A stretch of DNA of 64,000 nt from an uncultured Bacteroidales bacterium (GCA_902801325.1 CADCHQ010000006.1:62001-126000), one strand, 5' to 3'. Numbered from the stretch's first letter, positions 35,876 to 45,446 are shown. Program-made: numbers and translations. The notes: generated by a model from the sequence alone, not told the origin.

Positions 35876-37546
35876 ATGCTCACTACCCTACACATACAAA
35901 ACTATGTACTAATCGACAGTCTCGACATTGACTTCGATAAGGGTTTCTCCGTGATTACTGGTGAGACTGGAGCCGGAAAAAGTATTCTTCTGGGAGCTAT
36001 TGGCCTATTGCTGGGTCAACGAGCCGACATGAGAATGTTAAAGGCAGGTGCACAACGTTGTGTCATCGAAGCCAGATTCGACCTTTCCCAATACGACTTT
36101 AAGGAATATTTTACAAGTCACGAACTTGACTTTGACGGACAGGAATGCATCATTCGTCGCGAAATCTCGGCTTCCGGAAAGTCAAGAGCCTTCATTAATG
36201 ACACGCCGACTTCACTCAGCGACTTGAAAGAGTTAGGCGAACAACTCATAGACATTCACAGCCAGCACCAGAGTCTTCTACTTAACAAGGAGAACTTCCA
36301 GCTGCAAGTGCTCGATGCATTAGCACAAGACGGCAAAGAACTTTCGACATACAAACAACTATACAAGGCCTACATCCAAACCAAATCCGAACTGGAGCAG
36401 GCGCAACAACAAGCCGAACACGACAAAAGCGAGCAAGACTACTTGAGCTATCAACTCTCCCAACTGACTGACGCACAACTGGAAGCCGACGAAGAAGAAC
36501 AGTTAGAGCTGGAGCTCTCGACATTGGAACATGCCGAAGACATTAAATCGGCTCTCTATCAAAGTAATGCACAACTCGACAATGAGCAAGGCATCATCGA
36601 CCAGTTGCATGAAGTCACTCGACGCATTCAGTCACTTACGTCCGTATATGCACCTGCACAGACACTTGCCGAACGACTAGACAGCTGTTACATCGAACTG
36701 CGCGACATTGCCCGTGAGGTTGAAACAAACATGGAAAGTGTCGACTATGATCCAGAACGGCTGGCAGAAGCAAGTCAACGTATGTCATTGCTCCACGACC
36801 TGAAGCAGAAGTTCCATGCCGATGACATCGCTCAGCTCATTACTATTCGCGACGGCCTTCAAGAAAGACTTTCAGCCATAGAGAACAGCGATGCCCATCT
36901 TGCAGAACTACAACGGCAAGTATCTCAGCTCGAGAACGAACTACGTCAGGCGGCCAAGATCCTTTCAGAGCTCCGAAGCAAAGCAGCCAATCGAGTCGAG
37001 AAAGAGATGTGCCAGCGTCTTGTTCCTTTAGGAATGCCGAATGTGCAATTCCGCGTCGATATTCATTCCGATGCGCCCTTCTCTCCATCTGGATGTGACA
37101 AAGTGACCTTCCTCTTTAGCGCCAACAAGAATGTGGCCCTACAACCTCTTTCTCAAGTTGCCAGTGGTGGTGAGACGGCTCGTTTGATGCTCGCCTTAAA
37201 AGCCATGATTAGTGGGGTTGTAAAACTGCCAACCATTATATTCGACGAAATTGATACGGGTGTATCAGGTCATATAGCTGAGAAGATGGCTGAGATTATG
37301 AAAGAGATGGGCGATGGATGCAACAGACAAATCATTTCCATTACTCACCTACCTCAGATCGCAGCGATGGGAAGCAGGCACTACCGCGTCTTCAAGACTG
37401 ATGACGATGACGTGACCACAAGTCATATTGTGCTTCTAAACGATGAAGAGCGTATAGAGGAACTTGCCCGCATGCTTTCGGGTTCAACACTCACACAGGC
37501 AGCCATTGACAATGCCAAAGCGCTGTTAAAAATAGTTGATAGTTGA
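35876..37546 (+). CDS. recN: DNA repair protein RecN
   Basis: A 556-residue SMC-like ATPase of double-strand-break repair. Walker A is GETGAGKS near the N-terminus, the ABC signature is ASGGETARLMLALK and Walker B is IIFDEIDTGVSG near the C-terminus, with a long Gln/Glu-rich coiled coil between. The ATG at 35876 starts the normal MLTTLHIQNYVLID; an upstream TTG overlaps the DUF4835 end. The last codons (KIVDS) and stop are embedded in a TAGTTGATAGT tandem repeat. Confidence 0.96.
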   Translation: MLTTLHIQNYVLIDSLDIDFDKGFSVITGETGAGKSILLGAIGLLLGQRADMRMLKAGAQRCVIEARFDLSQYDFKEYFTSHELDFDGQECIIRREISASGKSRAFINDTPTSLSDLKELGEQLIDIHSQHQSLLLNKENFQLQVLDALAQDGKELSTYKQLYKAYIQTKSELEQAQQQAEHDKSEQDYLSYQLSQLTDAQLEADEEEQLELELSTLEHAEDIKSALYQSNAQLDNEQGIIDQLHEVTRRIQSLTSVYAPAQTLAERLDSCYIELRDIAREVETNMESVDYDPERLAEASQRMSLLHDLKQKFHADDIAQLITIRDGLQERLSAIENSDAHLAELQRQVSQLENELRQAAKILSELRSKAANRVEKEMCQRLVPLGMPNVQFRVDIHSDAPFSPSGCDKVTFLFSANKNVALQPLSQVASGGETARLMLALKAMISGVVKLPTIIFDEIDTGVSGHIAEKMAEIMKEMGDGCNRQIISITHLPQIAAMGSRHYRVFKTDDDDVTTSHIVLLNDEERIEELARMLSGSTLTQAAIDNAKALLKIVDS

Positions 37547-37580
37547 TAGTTGATAGATAATAGTTGATAGTTGATAGATT
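37530..37580. repeat. TAGTTGATAG tandem repeat at the recN stop
   Basis: Five to six copies of a TAGTTGA/TAGA unit start within the last recN codons and run into the next gene's upstream region. Same class as other short tandem runs in this window. Confidence 0.7.
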
Positions 37581-37590
37581 CATTTAATTC

Positions 37591-39243
37591 ATGTATCGTA
37601 AAATATTATTTCTGCTATTAAGCACGGCGTTCACGACCTCATTTGCAGCAGGTCCAAAATGGGCAAAGCAAGCCACAAAGTGCATGCTCACCCTGCAAGC
37701 CATACAGCAACGTGGAGACACACTCTCGGCTAATGCTTTCTTCACGGATGAAGATGGTTCACTGGTTGCTCCCTTCAAGCCCATTCAAAACGCACGTTCT
37801 GCATGGGTTACCGATGCTTCGGGCAATCGCTTTGAAGTCAACCGCATCCTTGGCTTCAACTCTACGTATGACGTTGTCCGCCTTCATGCCGACATGGGAA
37901 AGAAGAAATCCGTTACTCTTCCCATTGCCACGACCCAACCAACAAAAGGACAAGCCGTCTATCTCATGCCTCAAGCCAACACTGATGAGATAACACAGGT
38001 TGAGCGGGCTGGCGACTATGGTTATTACACCCTCCAGTCTCTGGCTAATCCCTCGGCAGCTGGAACGCCCGTAATAAACGCTGACGGACAGATTGTTGCC
38101 ATACTCCAAGCCCCTGTTAGTGCTGCCAAGGCACCCAACTACGCACTCGATATTCGCCTTGCCCAATCACTCAGCATTAGAGCCATCGATGCGAATCACA
38201 ACGACTTGCGCCAATGTGGTATCCCCAAACAACTTCCAGCCGACGAAGCCCAGGCTACAAGTTTCCTCTATCTTTCCAACTCCCTTGATGCTCCCATGCG
38301 ACAAGCCTATGCCGACCAGTTCATCCAGATGTTCCCCCAAAGCATTACAGGTTATGTGCAAAAAGCTGAAGCTCAAGCGCTAAACCGGCAATATGCTCAA
38401 TCATTCCAAACCTATGATGAAGGCATACGTCAAAAGACAGGTCAAGATGACGAGATTCTTTACTCGCGCTCGCGCGTAATATATAATAATGTATTACAGA
38501 ACCCGCAGGAGGTTCCTGAGAACTGGACACTCCAACAGGCGTTAACGGACATCGAGGAAGCTAAAGCCGTCAACCCATTACCGCTATATTCCATTCATGA
38601 AGCCAATATTCGCTATGCGTTGAAACAGTATGCAGAGGCTTACGACATATATATGGGCATCACTCGCACTCCCATGCGATCACCAGAACTCTTCCTCTAT
38701 GCTTGGCAATGCAAGCAAGCTATGGGAGCCGACAAGCAGGATCTTCTCGCCCTCAATGATAGTGCGGTAGCATTCTTTAGCAAACCCTATCCCACCGAAG
38801 CTGCCCCCTACTTGCTTCTACGAAGCCAAACCCTCCAGGAACTTGGACGCGTTCGCGAAGCCATTAATGATCTCAATGACTACGAGCACCTTGCTCCCAA
38901 TCAGGTCACAGCAAAATTCTATTACCAACGCGAGCAACTTGAAGTGCAGACACGCATGTACGCCCCTGCCGTTAACGATATCCAGCGCGCCATCCAACTG
39001 CAACCCGACGAACCTCTGCTGCATGCCGAGTTATCTGCCTTGCTTTTCCGTCTGCGCGATCTCGATGGGGCCATCAATGCCAGCAAGCGTGCCATCAGTC
39101 TTGATGATGCGTTCCCCGATGCCCACCGTCTTCTAGGTGTATGTCTGCGCGAGAAAGGTGACAAAGCAGGTGCACGCAAACACTTACAACGTGCCGTTGA
39201 ACTTGGCGACGCGATGGCAAAAGACATTCTGGAGAAACTATAA
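37591..39243 (+). CDS. TPR protein with degenerate trypsin-like protease domain
   Basis: A 550-residue exported protein: signal peptide (LLLSTAFTTSFAA), a trypsin/HtrA-like beta domain (about 30-200) and TPR repeats (about 250-545; AINASKRAISLDDAFPDAHRLLGVCLREKGD). In the protease part an Asp-like position (YDVVRL) and a Ser (NPSAAGTPV, compare GNSGGP) remain, but the place of the catalytic His reads SLVAPFKPI. It is therefore probably a non-catalytic binding version. Role unknown; periplasmic scaffold is an inference. It lies between recN and tilS, all in the same direction. Confidence 0.8.
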   Translation: MYRKILFLLLSTAFTTSFAAGPKWAKQATKCMLTLQAIQQRGDTLSANAFFTDEDGSLVAPFKPIQNARSAWVTDASGNRFEVNRILGFNSTYDVVRLHADMGKKKSVTLPIATTQPTKGQAVYLMPQANTDEITQVERAGDYGYYTLQSLANPSAAGTPVINADGQIVAILQAPVSAAKAPNYALDIRLAQSLSIRAIDANHNDLRQCGIPKQLPADEAQATSFLYLSNSLDAPMRQAYADQFIQMFPQSITGYVQKAEAQALNRQYAQSFQTYDEGIRQKTGQDDEILYSRSRVIYNNVLQNPQEVPENWTLQQALTDIEEAKAVNPLPLYSIHEANIRYALKQYAEAYDIYMGITRTPMRSPELFLYAWQCKQAMGADKQDLLALNDSAVAFFSKPYPTEAAPYLLLRSQTLQELGRVREAINDLNDYEHLAPNQVTAKFYYQREQLEVQTRMYAPAVNDIQRAIQLQPDEPLLHAELSALLFRLRDLDGAINASKRAISLDDAFPDAHRLLGVCLREKGDKAGARKHLQRAVELGDAMAKDILEKL

Positions 39244-39244
39244 T

Positions 39245-39281
39245 ACCAGCCCCCCTCCCTGCTCCCCCGAGGGGGAGAGCC
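39245..39281. repeat. GC-rich palindromic interspersed repeat, copy 3
   Basis: Core CTCCCCCGAGGGGGAG at 39262-39277, identical to that at 95-110, starting right after the TPR gene's stop codon. Confidence 0.78.
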
Positions 39282-39338
39282 TTGTAAAGCAGAAATTAGT
39301 ACATTGTAAATGATAAATGACAAAATGGTCAATGTTCA

Positions 39339-40541
39339 ATGGTCAATGTTCAATGGATAAAGGGCAAAGTCCTGGTAGCGCTTAGCGGTGGTGCCGATTC
39401 TGTGGCATTGCTGCGTCTACTTTGTGCCCAAGGGAGCGATATTGAAGCCCTCCATTGCAACTTCCACTTGCGTGAAGAAGAATCGAATCGCGATGAAGCT
39501 TTTGTCACCCAACTTTGTAAGAAGCTCGACGTTCCACTTCATATTCAGCATTTCAAGACGCTTGAGTATGCCCGCGAACGAGGCATCAGCATCGAGATGG
39601 CTGCACGTGAACTCCGATACCAATGGTTCGAGGAAATGCGTCAGCAACTAGATGCCGATTATATCGCAGTTGCCCATCATCAAGACGACCAAGCCGAAAC
39701 ACTTCTCCTTAATCTCATACGTGGTACTGGCTTGCGCGGCCTTGCCGCTATGTCCCCTTGCAATGGCCATATCATCCGCCCACTACTTGATATGTCAAAG
39801 AAAGAGATACTACAATATCTTGCTGACATTCACCAAGACTACGTCACAGACTCCACCAATCTGGAACGTGATGCTCTGCGCAATCGACTACGTCTTGACA
39901 TCATCCCACTATTGCGTGATATTAACCCGCAGGCAACCCAACATATTGCCGAAGCAGCAAAGCACGTGCGCGAAGCTCTTCCCTACTACTTTAAAGGCAT
40001 CGAAGAAGCAGAAGTTATTCACCACGAGCAACTGCGTGATTTCGGCTTCACGTCTACACAAGAAGCCGATATGCTAAGTTGCCGTCGTAACGGAGCTTGC
40101 TTTGAGAGTCCCACCCATCGTGCCACGATTCACCGAGGAAAGTTATTGATTGAAGAGAAGAAAGAGTATCCCAAGCTAGCACTTATCACACGTATTGTCA
40201 AAGTTGAAGACCCGATGCTATGGCTTGCTAATCAACCAAAGGGTCCACATATTGCCTACTTCGATTCTGATGCTGTAAGCCAACCTCTCACCCTTCGACA
40301 TCCCCAGCGTGGCGAACGCTTTCAACCTTTTGGCATGAATGGTAAAAGTCGTCTTATCAGCGACTATCTCACCGATCTCCACCTCAACATATTCGAGAAA
40401 CAACGCCAGTGGTTGCTCTGTGATTCATCCGATCAAATCCTTTGGGTCATAAACCGTCGCACCGACCATCGCTTCCGTATTACCCCCACCACTAGCAACA
40501 TCCTTGTAGTCGAAGCGAAAGAAGGAGAAAACGAGCTATAA
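39339..40541 (+). CDS. tilS: tRNA(Ile)-lysidine synthetase
   Basis: A 400-residue enzyme that converts the wobble C34 of the minor isoleucine tRNA to lysidine. The PP-loop is SGGADS (residues 16-21), followed by HCNFHLR, VAHHQDDQAET and RGTGLRGLAAM; the C-terminal TilS domain is seen in LRHPQRGERFQPFGMNGKSRLISDYL. The N-terminus is unusually short: only 15 residues precede the PP-loop, and the first six codons (MVNVQW) are written in the TCAATGGTCAATGTT repeat that fills 39326-39356. An in-frame stop at 39318 rules out an upstream start. Confidence 0.93.
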   Translation: MVNVQWIKGKVLVALSGGADSVALLRLLCAQGSDIEALHCNFHLREEESNRDEAFVTQLCKKLDVPLHIQHFKTLEYARERGISIEMAARELRYQWFEEMRQQLDADYIAVAHHQDDQAETLLLNLIRGTGLRGLAAMSPCNGHIIRPLLDMSKKEILQYLADIHQDYVTDSTNLERDALRNRLRLDIIPLLRDINPQATQHIAEAAKHVREALPYYFKGIEEAEVIHHEQLRDFGFTSTQEADMLSCRRNGACFESPTHRATIHRGKLLIEEKKEYPKLALITRIVKVEDPMLWLANQPKGPHIAYFDSDAVSQPLTLRHPQRGERFQPFGMNGKSRLISDYLTDLHLNIFEKQRQWLLCDSSDQILWVINRRTDHRFRITPTTSNILVVEAKEGENEL

Positions 40542-40689
40542 AAGATAAGTCCAAGCTATCCAATAAGGTATTTTACTCGTATCATGAGTATGAAAATCAT
40601 GTACCTACTTAACGGCGCTGGTTTTCTGTACATGAACATTTAGCTCAAATCTAACTATTTCCTGAAATTCTTCGAGTACAGAAAAACTT

Positions 40690-40812
40690 TAACATTTGCA
40701 TAAGGTTGCAACACTTGGGGCTTCACAGGTATGACATGATACCAGCAACGAGCAGAGGAAGCAGTCGGAGCTCGAAAAAGGTGGTCAGCAATGGCCACTT
40801 TTTTATCCCCCA
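40690..40812 (+). ncRNA. Candidate structured non-coding RNA
   Basis: Within the 756-base gene-less gap 40542-41297 this stretch has several local inverted repeats (GGTAT-ATACC near 40728-40743, GGCTTC-GAAGC, CGAGC-GCTCG) and ends in a hairpin with A- and T-runs (GTGG/CCAC stem, about 40776-40805), like an intrinsic terminator. No reading frame of note crosses it. It could be an independent small RNA or the 3' end of the tilS transcript. I could not match it to tmRNA, SRP, RNase P or 6S RNA. Confidence 0.35.
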
Positions 40813-40861
40813 ACTATAGCAAGCTTCGCATAAAATAGAATACCCTTAATCCTTATCAGGA

Positions 40862-40903
40862 GAAGCCTTAGGTCCTAGCTAATAAGACCTAGGGCTTCTT
40901 TAG
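40862..40903 (+). terminator. Strong hairpin terminator in the tilS downstream gap
   Basis: GAAGCCTTAGGTC (40862-40874) pairs with GACCTAGGGCTTC (40886-40898), 13 pairs with one G-T, 11-base loop, then TTTAG. It is the second hairpin within 100 bases. Confidence 0.7.
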
Positions 40904-41022
40904 TATTAGAATTGATATACTTTGTCATAAAAAAAGTTAGACTTTAAAGTTTTAAAATTTAACGATTTAGGGTTGAGTGAGGGGTGATTTGCGCTTTTTC
41001 ATGCTAAAAACTATTGGTATAT

Positions 41023-41053
41023 TTTGTCAGTTCAGGAAAATGTTGTATTTTTG
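41023..41053 (+). promoter_or_regulatory. Promoter of surface-protein unit 1 with a long leader
   Basis: TTTG (41023-41026), 19-base spacer, TATTTTTG (41046-41053). The ATG is at 41298, so the leader is about 240 bases, far longer than others here. It contains a 12-codon reading frame starting at 41066 and a GC-rich patch (GCGCACACGCCCACGCG, about 41133-41149). Confidence 0.65.
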
Positions 41054-41297
41054 CTCCGAATTATGAGGACGTCTAATATGCGATTAATACTAAGAACATG
41101 AAACAACGCCCTTATACATTATTATAATTTGCGCACACGCCCACGCGAGGCTAGAGGGGTAAAACCTAAAAGCAATGAAGGGTAAGTGTTAAAAAAGAGA
41201 ATAAACAACTATAGGACCAATATAGATAAAGCAATTGTTTTGCAGAAAGACTTATTGTGACAAATAAAAAGAGTTCAATATTATAAACATTTTAGTT

Positions 41298-44200
41298 ATG
41301 AAAATGAATACACAAAGAATTCGAATGGCAGTGATGCTCTTCCTGGGTATCCTGCTCGCGCCGCTTTCTCTGCAGGCGCAAGATGTGAACGTTCGGGCAA
41401 ACAATGGTAGTTGCATTCCTGCCGTAAAAGGTGATGGTGCAACGGATCTCTTTTACGACTTGGATGGTTTTGCTCTATGGAAACACAACCAACTGAACCT
41501 AAACATGACGACTGCGGACAGTGACGGTGCTGCAATGCTGAGTAATGGTCAGTTCGCGAACCCTGCCAATAACATTTTCAAGGCAAGCGATGGAGTGAAC
41601 TTAATTCTTGGACGTGGTAATCTTGCGGATTGTTATGTAGCTTTTACCTTACCCAAGGGTTATCGTTTTACGGGATACACCATCGTCTTCCGTAGAAATG
41701 TGCTTATCAATAATACTGGAGATGGTAATTCCGCATCATTTGGCGAGGTAACTCCCAGTAACTGGGGTAATTGGAGATTCCCGACCAATAATGAAACTTT
41801 CAAGACGGGGCTAAATTATAGTACAAGTGCTGCCAAGCAGACGATTACCCGTACCAGCACGTCAAGTGACGACATGGACAATACTTTGTATTTTAAGTTA
41901 ACAAATGAAAATCGTGCCTTTATTACTTTTGAGAGTATCAATTTAGAGTTTACGGCAGAAGGTGACTATACGCCAGTTACTCCTGCAGGTGATTTCCTTA
42001 ATCGCACAGCAGTCGACATCCCATTCTCTACTAGTTGCGTGGACTTGGGCCTTATTGAGGAGCGCAGTTACAGTAGCTCTACTCGTATGAGTTATTCCTA
42101 TGAGAACGTGAAGGACCTGATGGCCAACCTCACACTTTATCAGGCAGATGCCATTGAGGATGGTACTCACTTTGATGGTACAACAGGAAAAGTGGTTAAA
42201 TATGCCAACGGTGGAACTATCTCATCCTATGAAGACAGTAATCACCCATCCAATAATAGTAGATACTTCAAGATTGGTACAACAGGCGAAACGGAAAATA
42301 TATACTATCTCGAAACGCCCACCTATGTGGAGATGAAGAACTACGACAAGACGAAAAGCCCCATTGCCTACCGCATCATAGGAGCAGAAATCAATTACAC
42401 ATATGGTACGTCTCGCCCAGCTCATACGGCAACATCAACAGAAACAGTAATCGTTGATCAAAAGACGTATCCGACGTTCTACATTAGTGGAACATATGGT
42501 AATACATACTATTTAACTTCTAGTGCCGAAGCCTCCACAAATCAAAATCAAAGAGCAACATGGTTTATTGATGCCGACGGCTATATTCGCTTGGCAAACG
42601 ACCCAAGCGTCTATTTGAAATATGCTAATAGCAGAATTCAAACATGTAGTCTCAGTGACAGACCCGCTAAGTATACAATTAATTCCAACGGAACCATCGT
42701 TTTACAAGCTTCTTCCAGCCAGTACATATATGTAGGTAGAAGTGGAAGTCTTATTTGGGGCTATTCGTATTATTTTACACAAGGAAATTCTAATAACTAT
42801 CGTGCTACTCGCACCCTAACAGGTGAAAATAAGACCATCAACATCTACGAGACACAGACTACGACATTGAACTTCCCCGCCTTCACTCCCAGCGAATATA
42901 CACTGAATTTGTATGATAAGACGGGAACTACTGTTGCGAAATCTATAAAAGTAACCAGCACAACACCTGACGGAAGCCTCAAACTTGACCTTTTGAACAA
43001 CGACGCAGTGAAGATAGGTATCATTGGTACGGGTCTAATTCAGGGAACTCTTACGCTGCAGGCTATTGACCCCTACATTGACCAAATGACTGTAGAATGC
43101 GCAGATGCAGCAGTAGGAAAAGAAAACATTAAGATAGAACAGGACTTCTATGCCAGCGACTTCAGTGTAAATGGTGGTGAATTCCATTTCTATCTGCCAG
43201 AACAATGTGCCACGGACGGGGACAACGTCAAGATTACTTTTAAAGACCTTTACAGCAACTATGCCGATGAGACTTATGAGGAGCATCATCCTAATGAGAC
43301 ACACTATTCGAGATATAGTTTTGTGAAGTCTGCACACTTCAATGCTTTTGGTACAACAACAAATAATATTTATAGCAATACAAGTGAGGCTGCTGTTCCT
43401 AGGTTGGAGCGTCTGAAAGTATCGACGGTGGGTAGTGCTCCATTTAAGTTTAACAATGCTGCTGAAGTAGGTAACAGCGGTGGTACGCTTTACGACTATC
43501 CGTTTACGCTTCAGAACTACGAAGGAACTTTCGAAGAATTGACTATCCCAGTTACGACTGCGGTACAGACGAGGACAAGATACGTCTTCACAACCGATGA
43601 AACGGCCTATAATATTGCACCTACAACAGCTATACAACACCGTTCGTATGCTTTCTATCAGATAGTTGTTCACATTCACTCTGCATCTTATACTCCTGAG
43701 GTTGAGTTTGTTCCCGTATACAGCGCAACCCTTCATGGAACAGGTCAGACCGATGCATTCTATGGTGCTGTGATTACAGCAACTGACGGTAATGGAGAAC
43801 CTGGTTTCTCATCAACCGAAGATATTTATAACCAAATTAGTGCAGCAATCACGAATGGCGATAGTAAGGGGCAAAAATATACTGACCTTACGGGCACTCA
43901 GCAGCTGCTCTATCTTGACTGCTCACAACTTGCAGGCCTTTACCAATCCGCAAGCGGAACCCATACGATGGAAAAAATCGGTGCCGACTATGCTAAGAAT
44001 TGTATAGTATTTGTTCCAGCAGGAACTGCCGCTCAAGTTGCCAATGTTGTTTCCAAGACGGATGCCGAAGGCTTATTCCTGGCTGCACGTGACGTCATTC
44101 TGACCGACAAAGAACCTTTCTATTCGCCATACACCATTCGTGTGGATGCCGCCAGAAGAATTGAGTACAAGCGCCAAATAACGAAGGATGGTTATGGTAA

Positions 44201-45023
44201 AGTTCAGAATGCTACTATAATACTTCCTTTCGCCATTGCACTCGAAAATGGTAAGCATACCAACCTTGATGACACCTACTTCACGCTCCATCAGATGCAG
44301 AAAGATAAGGCCATTGCCCTGAATGGTGATAAGCCATACGCTTATTTCCCACAGGAACTGGCAGATGTGACGCGTACTGAACCTCACACTCCCTACCTCG
44401 TTAATTTGGAGGAAAGTCAGAATAGTACTGAAGATGGTATTTCGTTCGTAGTTACCCAGGCTGGTGGTACCCTCTATCCGACAACTGGTGCCAAGACACA
44501 GGGTGGATACAACTACTTCTTCGATGGCGAGACCGCAACAGGTATAGTAGTTGCTAGTGGTGGTACTTATCCCGCTGGTACCTACACATTCCACAATCAA
44601 GGTACATATGCCGGTCAGGCTATCGAAAAGACAAAAGGTGTATTCTACTTCGCCCGCAACCGCTTTGTCAACTCCAGCGAATTGTCCAATGAGATTACGA
44701 CTGTGAAGATTGCTCCCTTCCGTACTTACTATACTGTAACTGCTCCTTCTGGTGCAAAGATGGCTGCTATCGATGTCATCTTCGGTGAGGGTATCGGTGA
44801 CGAGCCTGATGGTATCAGCGATCTCGACAATGATATTGATTTGAGTGTGAAGGCTGGAAATGGCACACTTACCATAGCTTCAAAGGTTGACAACAACGTA
44901 CGCATCAACGGCATCAATGGTGTTGCTCGCTACAACCTCGGCATGAAGGCTGGTGAAGTGAAGACCGTGAATGTACCTGCAGGTCTCTATATAGTTAACG
45001 GAGTTAAGATCCTCGTTAAATAA
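41298..45023 (+). CDS. Large T9SS-exported surface protein, tandem copy 1
   Basis: A 1,241-residue protein with signal peptide (ends LSLQAQ) and a C-terminal sorting-type tail (GEVKTVNVPAGLYIVNGVKILVK pattern, last ~50 residues). The body is predicted almost all beta, with many Thr, Asn and Tyr residues. A central region (about 390-510) is ricin-like in look (TYYLTSSAE, IRLANDPSVYLKY) and differs strongly from the paralogue next door, while the ends match it closely. I do not recognise a named family; adhesion or glycan binding is a guess from composition. It is followed by a 61-codon peptide gene in the same direction. Confidence 0.8.
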   Translation: MKMNTQRIRMAVMLFLGILLAPLSLQAQDVNVRANNGSCIPAVKGDGATDLFYDLDGFALWKHNQLNLNMTTADSDGAAMLSNGQFANPANNIFKASDGVNLILGRGNLADCYVAFTLPKGYRFTGYTIVFRRNVLINNTGDGNSASFGEVTPSNWGNWRFPTNNETFKTGLNYSTSAAKQTITRTSTSSDDMDNTLYFKLTNENRAFITFESINLEFTAEGDYTPVTPAGDFLNRTAVDIPFSTSCVDLGLIEERSYSSSTRMSYSYENVKDLMANLTLYQADAIEDGTHFDGTTGKVVKYANGGTISSYEDSNHPSNNSRYFKIGTTGETENIYYLETPTYVEMKNYDKTKSPIAYRIIGAEINYTYGTSRPAHTATSTETVIVDQKTYPTFYISGTYGNTYYLTSSAEASTNQNQRATWFIDADGYIRLANDPSVYLKYANSRIQTCSLSDRPAKYTINSNGTIVLQASSSQYIYVGRSGSLIWGYSYYFTQGNSNNYRATRTLTGENKTINIYETQTTTLNFPAFTPSEYTLNLYDKTGTTVAKSIKVTSTTPDGSLKLDLLNNDAVKIGIIGTGLIQGTLTLQAIDPYIDQMTVECADAAVGKENIKIEQDFYASDFSVNGGEFHFYLPEQCATDGDNVKITFKDLYSNYADETYEEHHPNETHYSRYSFVKSAHFNAFGTTTNNIYSNTSEAAVPRLERLKVSTVGSAPFKFNNAAEVGNSGGTLYDYPFTLQNYEGTFEELTIPVTTAVQTRTRYVFTTDETAYNIAPTTAIQHRSYAFYQIVVHIHSASYTPEVEFVPVYSATLHGTGQTDAFYGAVITATDGNGEPGFSSTEDIYNQISAAITNGDSKGQKYTDLTGTQQLLYLDCSQLAGLYQSASGTHTMEKIGADYAKNCIVFVPAGTAAQVANVVSKTDAEGLFLAARDVILTDKEPFYSPYTIRVDAARRIEYKRQITKDGYGKVQNATIILPFAIALENGKHTNLDDTYFTLHQMQKDKAIALNGDKPYAYFPQELADVTRTEPHTPYLVNLEESQNSTEDGISFVVTQAGGTLYPTTGAKTQGGYNYFFDGETATGIVVASGGTYPAGTYTFHNQGTYAGQAIEKTKGVFYFARNRFVNSSELSNEITTVKIAPFRTYYTVTAPSGAKMAAIDVIFGEGIGDEPDGISDLDNDIDLSVKAGNGTLTIASKVDNNVRINGINGVARYNLGMKAGEVKTVNVPAGLYIVNGVKILVK

Positions 45024-45080
45024 GGGTTTAACAGTTTAATAGATTAACAGTTTAATAGATTCAAATTGGAGGATATTATA

Positions 45081-45266
45081 ATGAAAATATACAAGTCACC
45101 CTATATGAAAGTTGTCGAAATGACAACAAAAGAGGATCAAATGACATCTTCCTCATTCAAAGATGACTGGGCTGATGCTAAGGAGTTTAAGGATGACGAT
45201 CTCTGGAATGAAGAAGTAACTTCTGAAGGAGCGCAAAAGTCAAACCTTTGGGACAAAGAGTGGTAA
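45081..45266 (+). CDS. 61-residue acidic, Trp-rich peptide, copy 1
   Basis: A small protein without signal peptide. The N-terminus (YKSPYMKVVEMTTKEDQM) follows the Y-x-x-P-x-x-K-V-V-E-M pattern common among uncharacterised Bacteroidales small peptides; the remaining part is acidic with four Trp residues (FKDDWADAKEFKDDDLW, then LWDKEW at the end). The ATG at 45081 is preferred over an upstream TTG because a real Shine-Dalgarno GGAGG sits at 45068-45072, eight bases before it. That is rare in this window. It lies 57 bases after the large surface-protein gene and just before a terminator. From residue 29 on it is identical to copy 2. Confidence 0.75.
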   Translation: MKIYKSPYMKVVEMTTKEDQMTSSSFKDDWADAKEFKDDDLWNEEVTSEGAQKSNLWDKEW

Positions 45267-45287
45267 ACACACACTTGAACTAAGATA

Positions 45288-45326
45288 AGTGAGGGAGGCC
45301 TTCCGTAATGGGATGGCCTCCCTTGT
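45288..45326 (+). terminator. Terminator of unit 1
   Basis: GGGAGGCC (45293-45300) pairs with GGCCTCCC (45315-45322), then TTGTTA. The same 70-base 3' segment recurs at 49198-49272 and, slightly altered, at 50781-50850. Confidence 0.85.
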
Positions 45327-45376
45327 TATATATTGACACATATCATTATTTCATTATACAGGTATTTAGAAAACAT

Positions 45377-45415
45377 GTAATGTCTTTGACATTACAAAAA
45401 AAAATTGTATATTTG
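45377..45415 (+). promoter_or_regulatory. Promoter with overlapping perfect palindrome (candidate operator), unit 2
   Basis: TTTG (45385-45388), 19-base spacer, TATATTTG (45408-45415), 31 bases before the ATG at 45447. A perfect 8-3-8 palindrome, GTAATGTC-TTT-GACATTAC (45377-45395), covers the -33 element. This places a dimeric regulator exactly where it would block or replace sigma contact. No similar palindrome is present at the unit 1 promoter. Confidence 0.65.
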
Positions 45416-45446
45416 CGCCCGTTTTGAGAATATAATTATTTTGATT

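Noticed and set aside
40690..40812. Signal recognition particle RNA (AGCAGAGGAAGCAG resembles its apical part)
   Set aside because: The conserved stem between the GGAA loop and the AGCAG side is absent, so the resemblance is not supported structurally.
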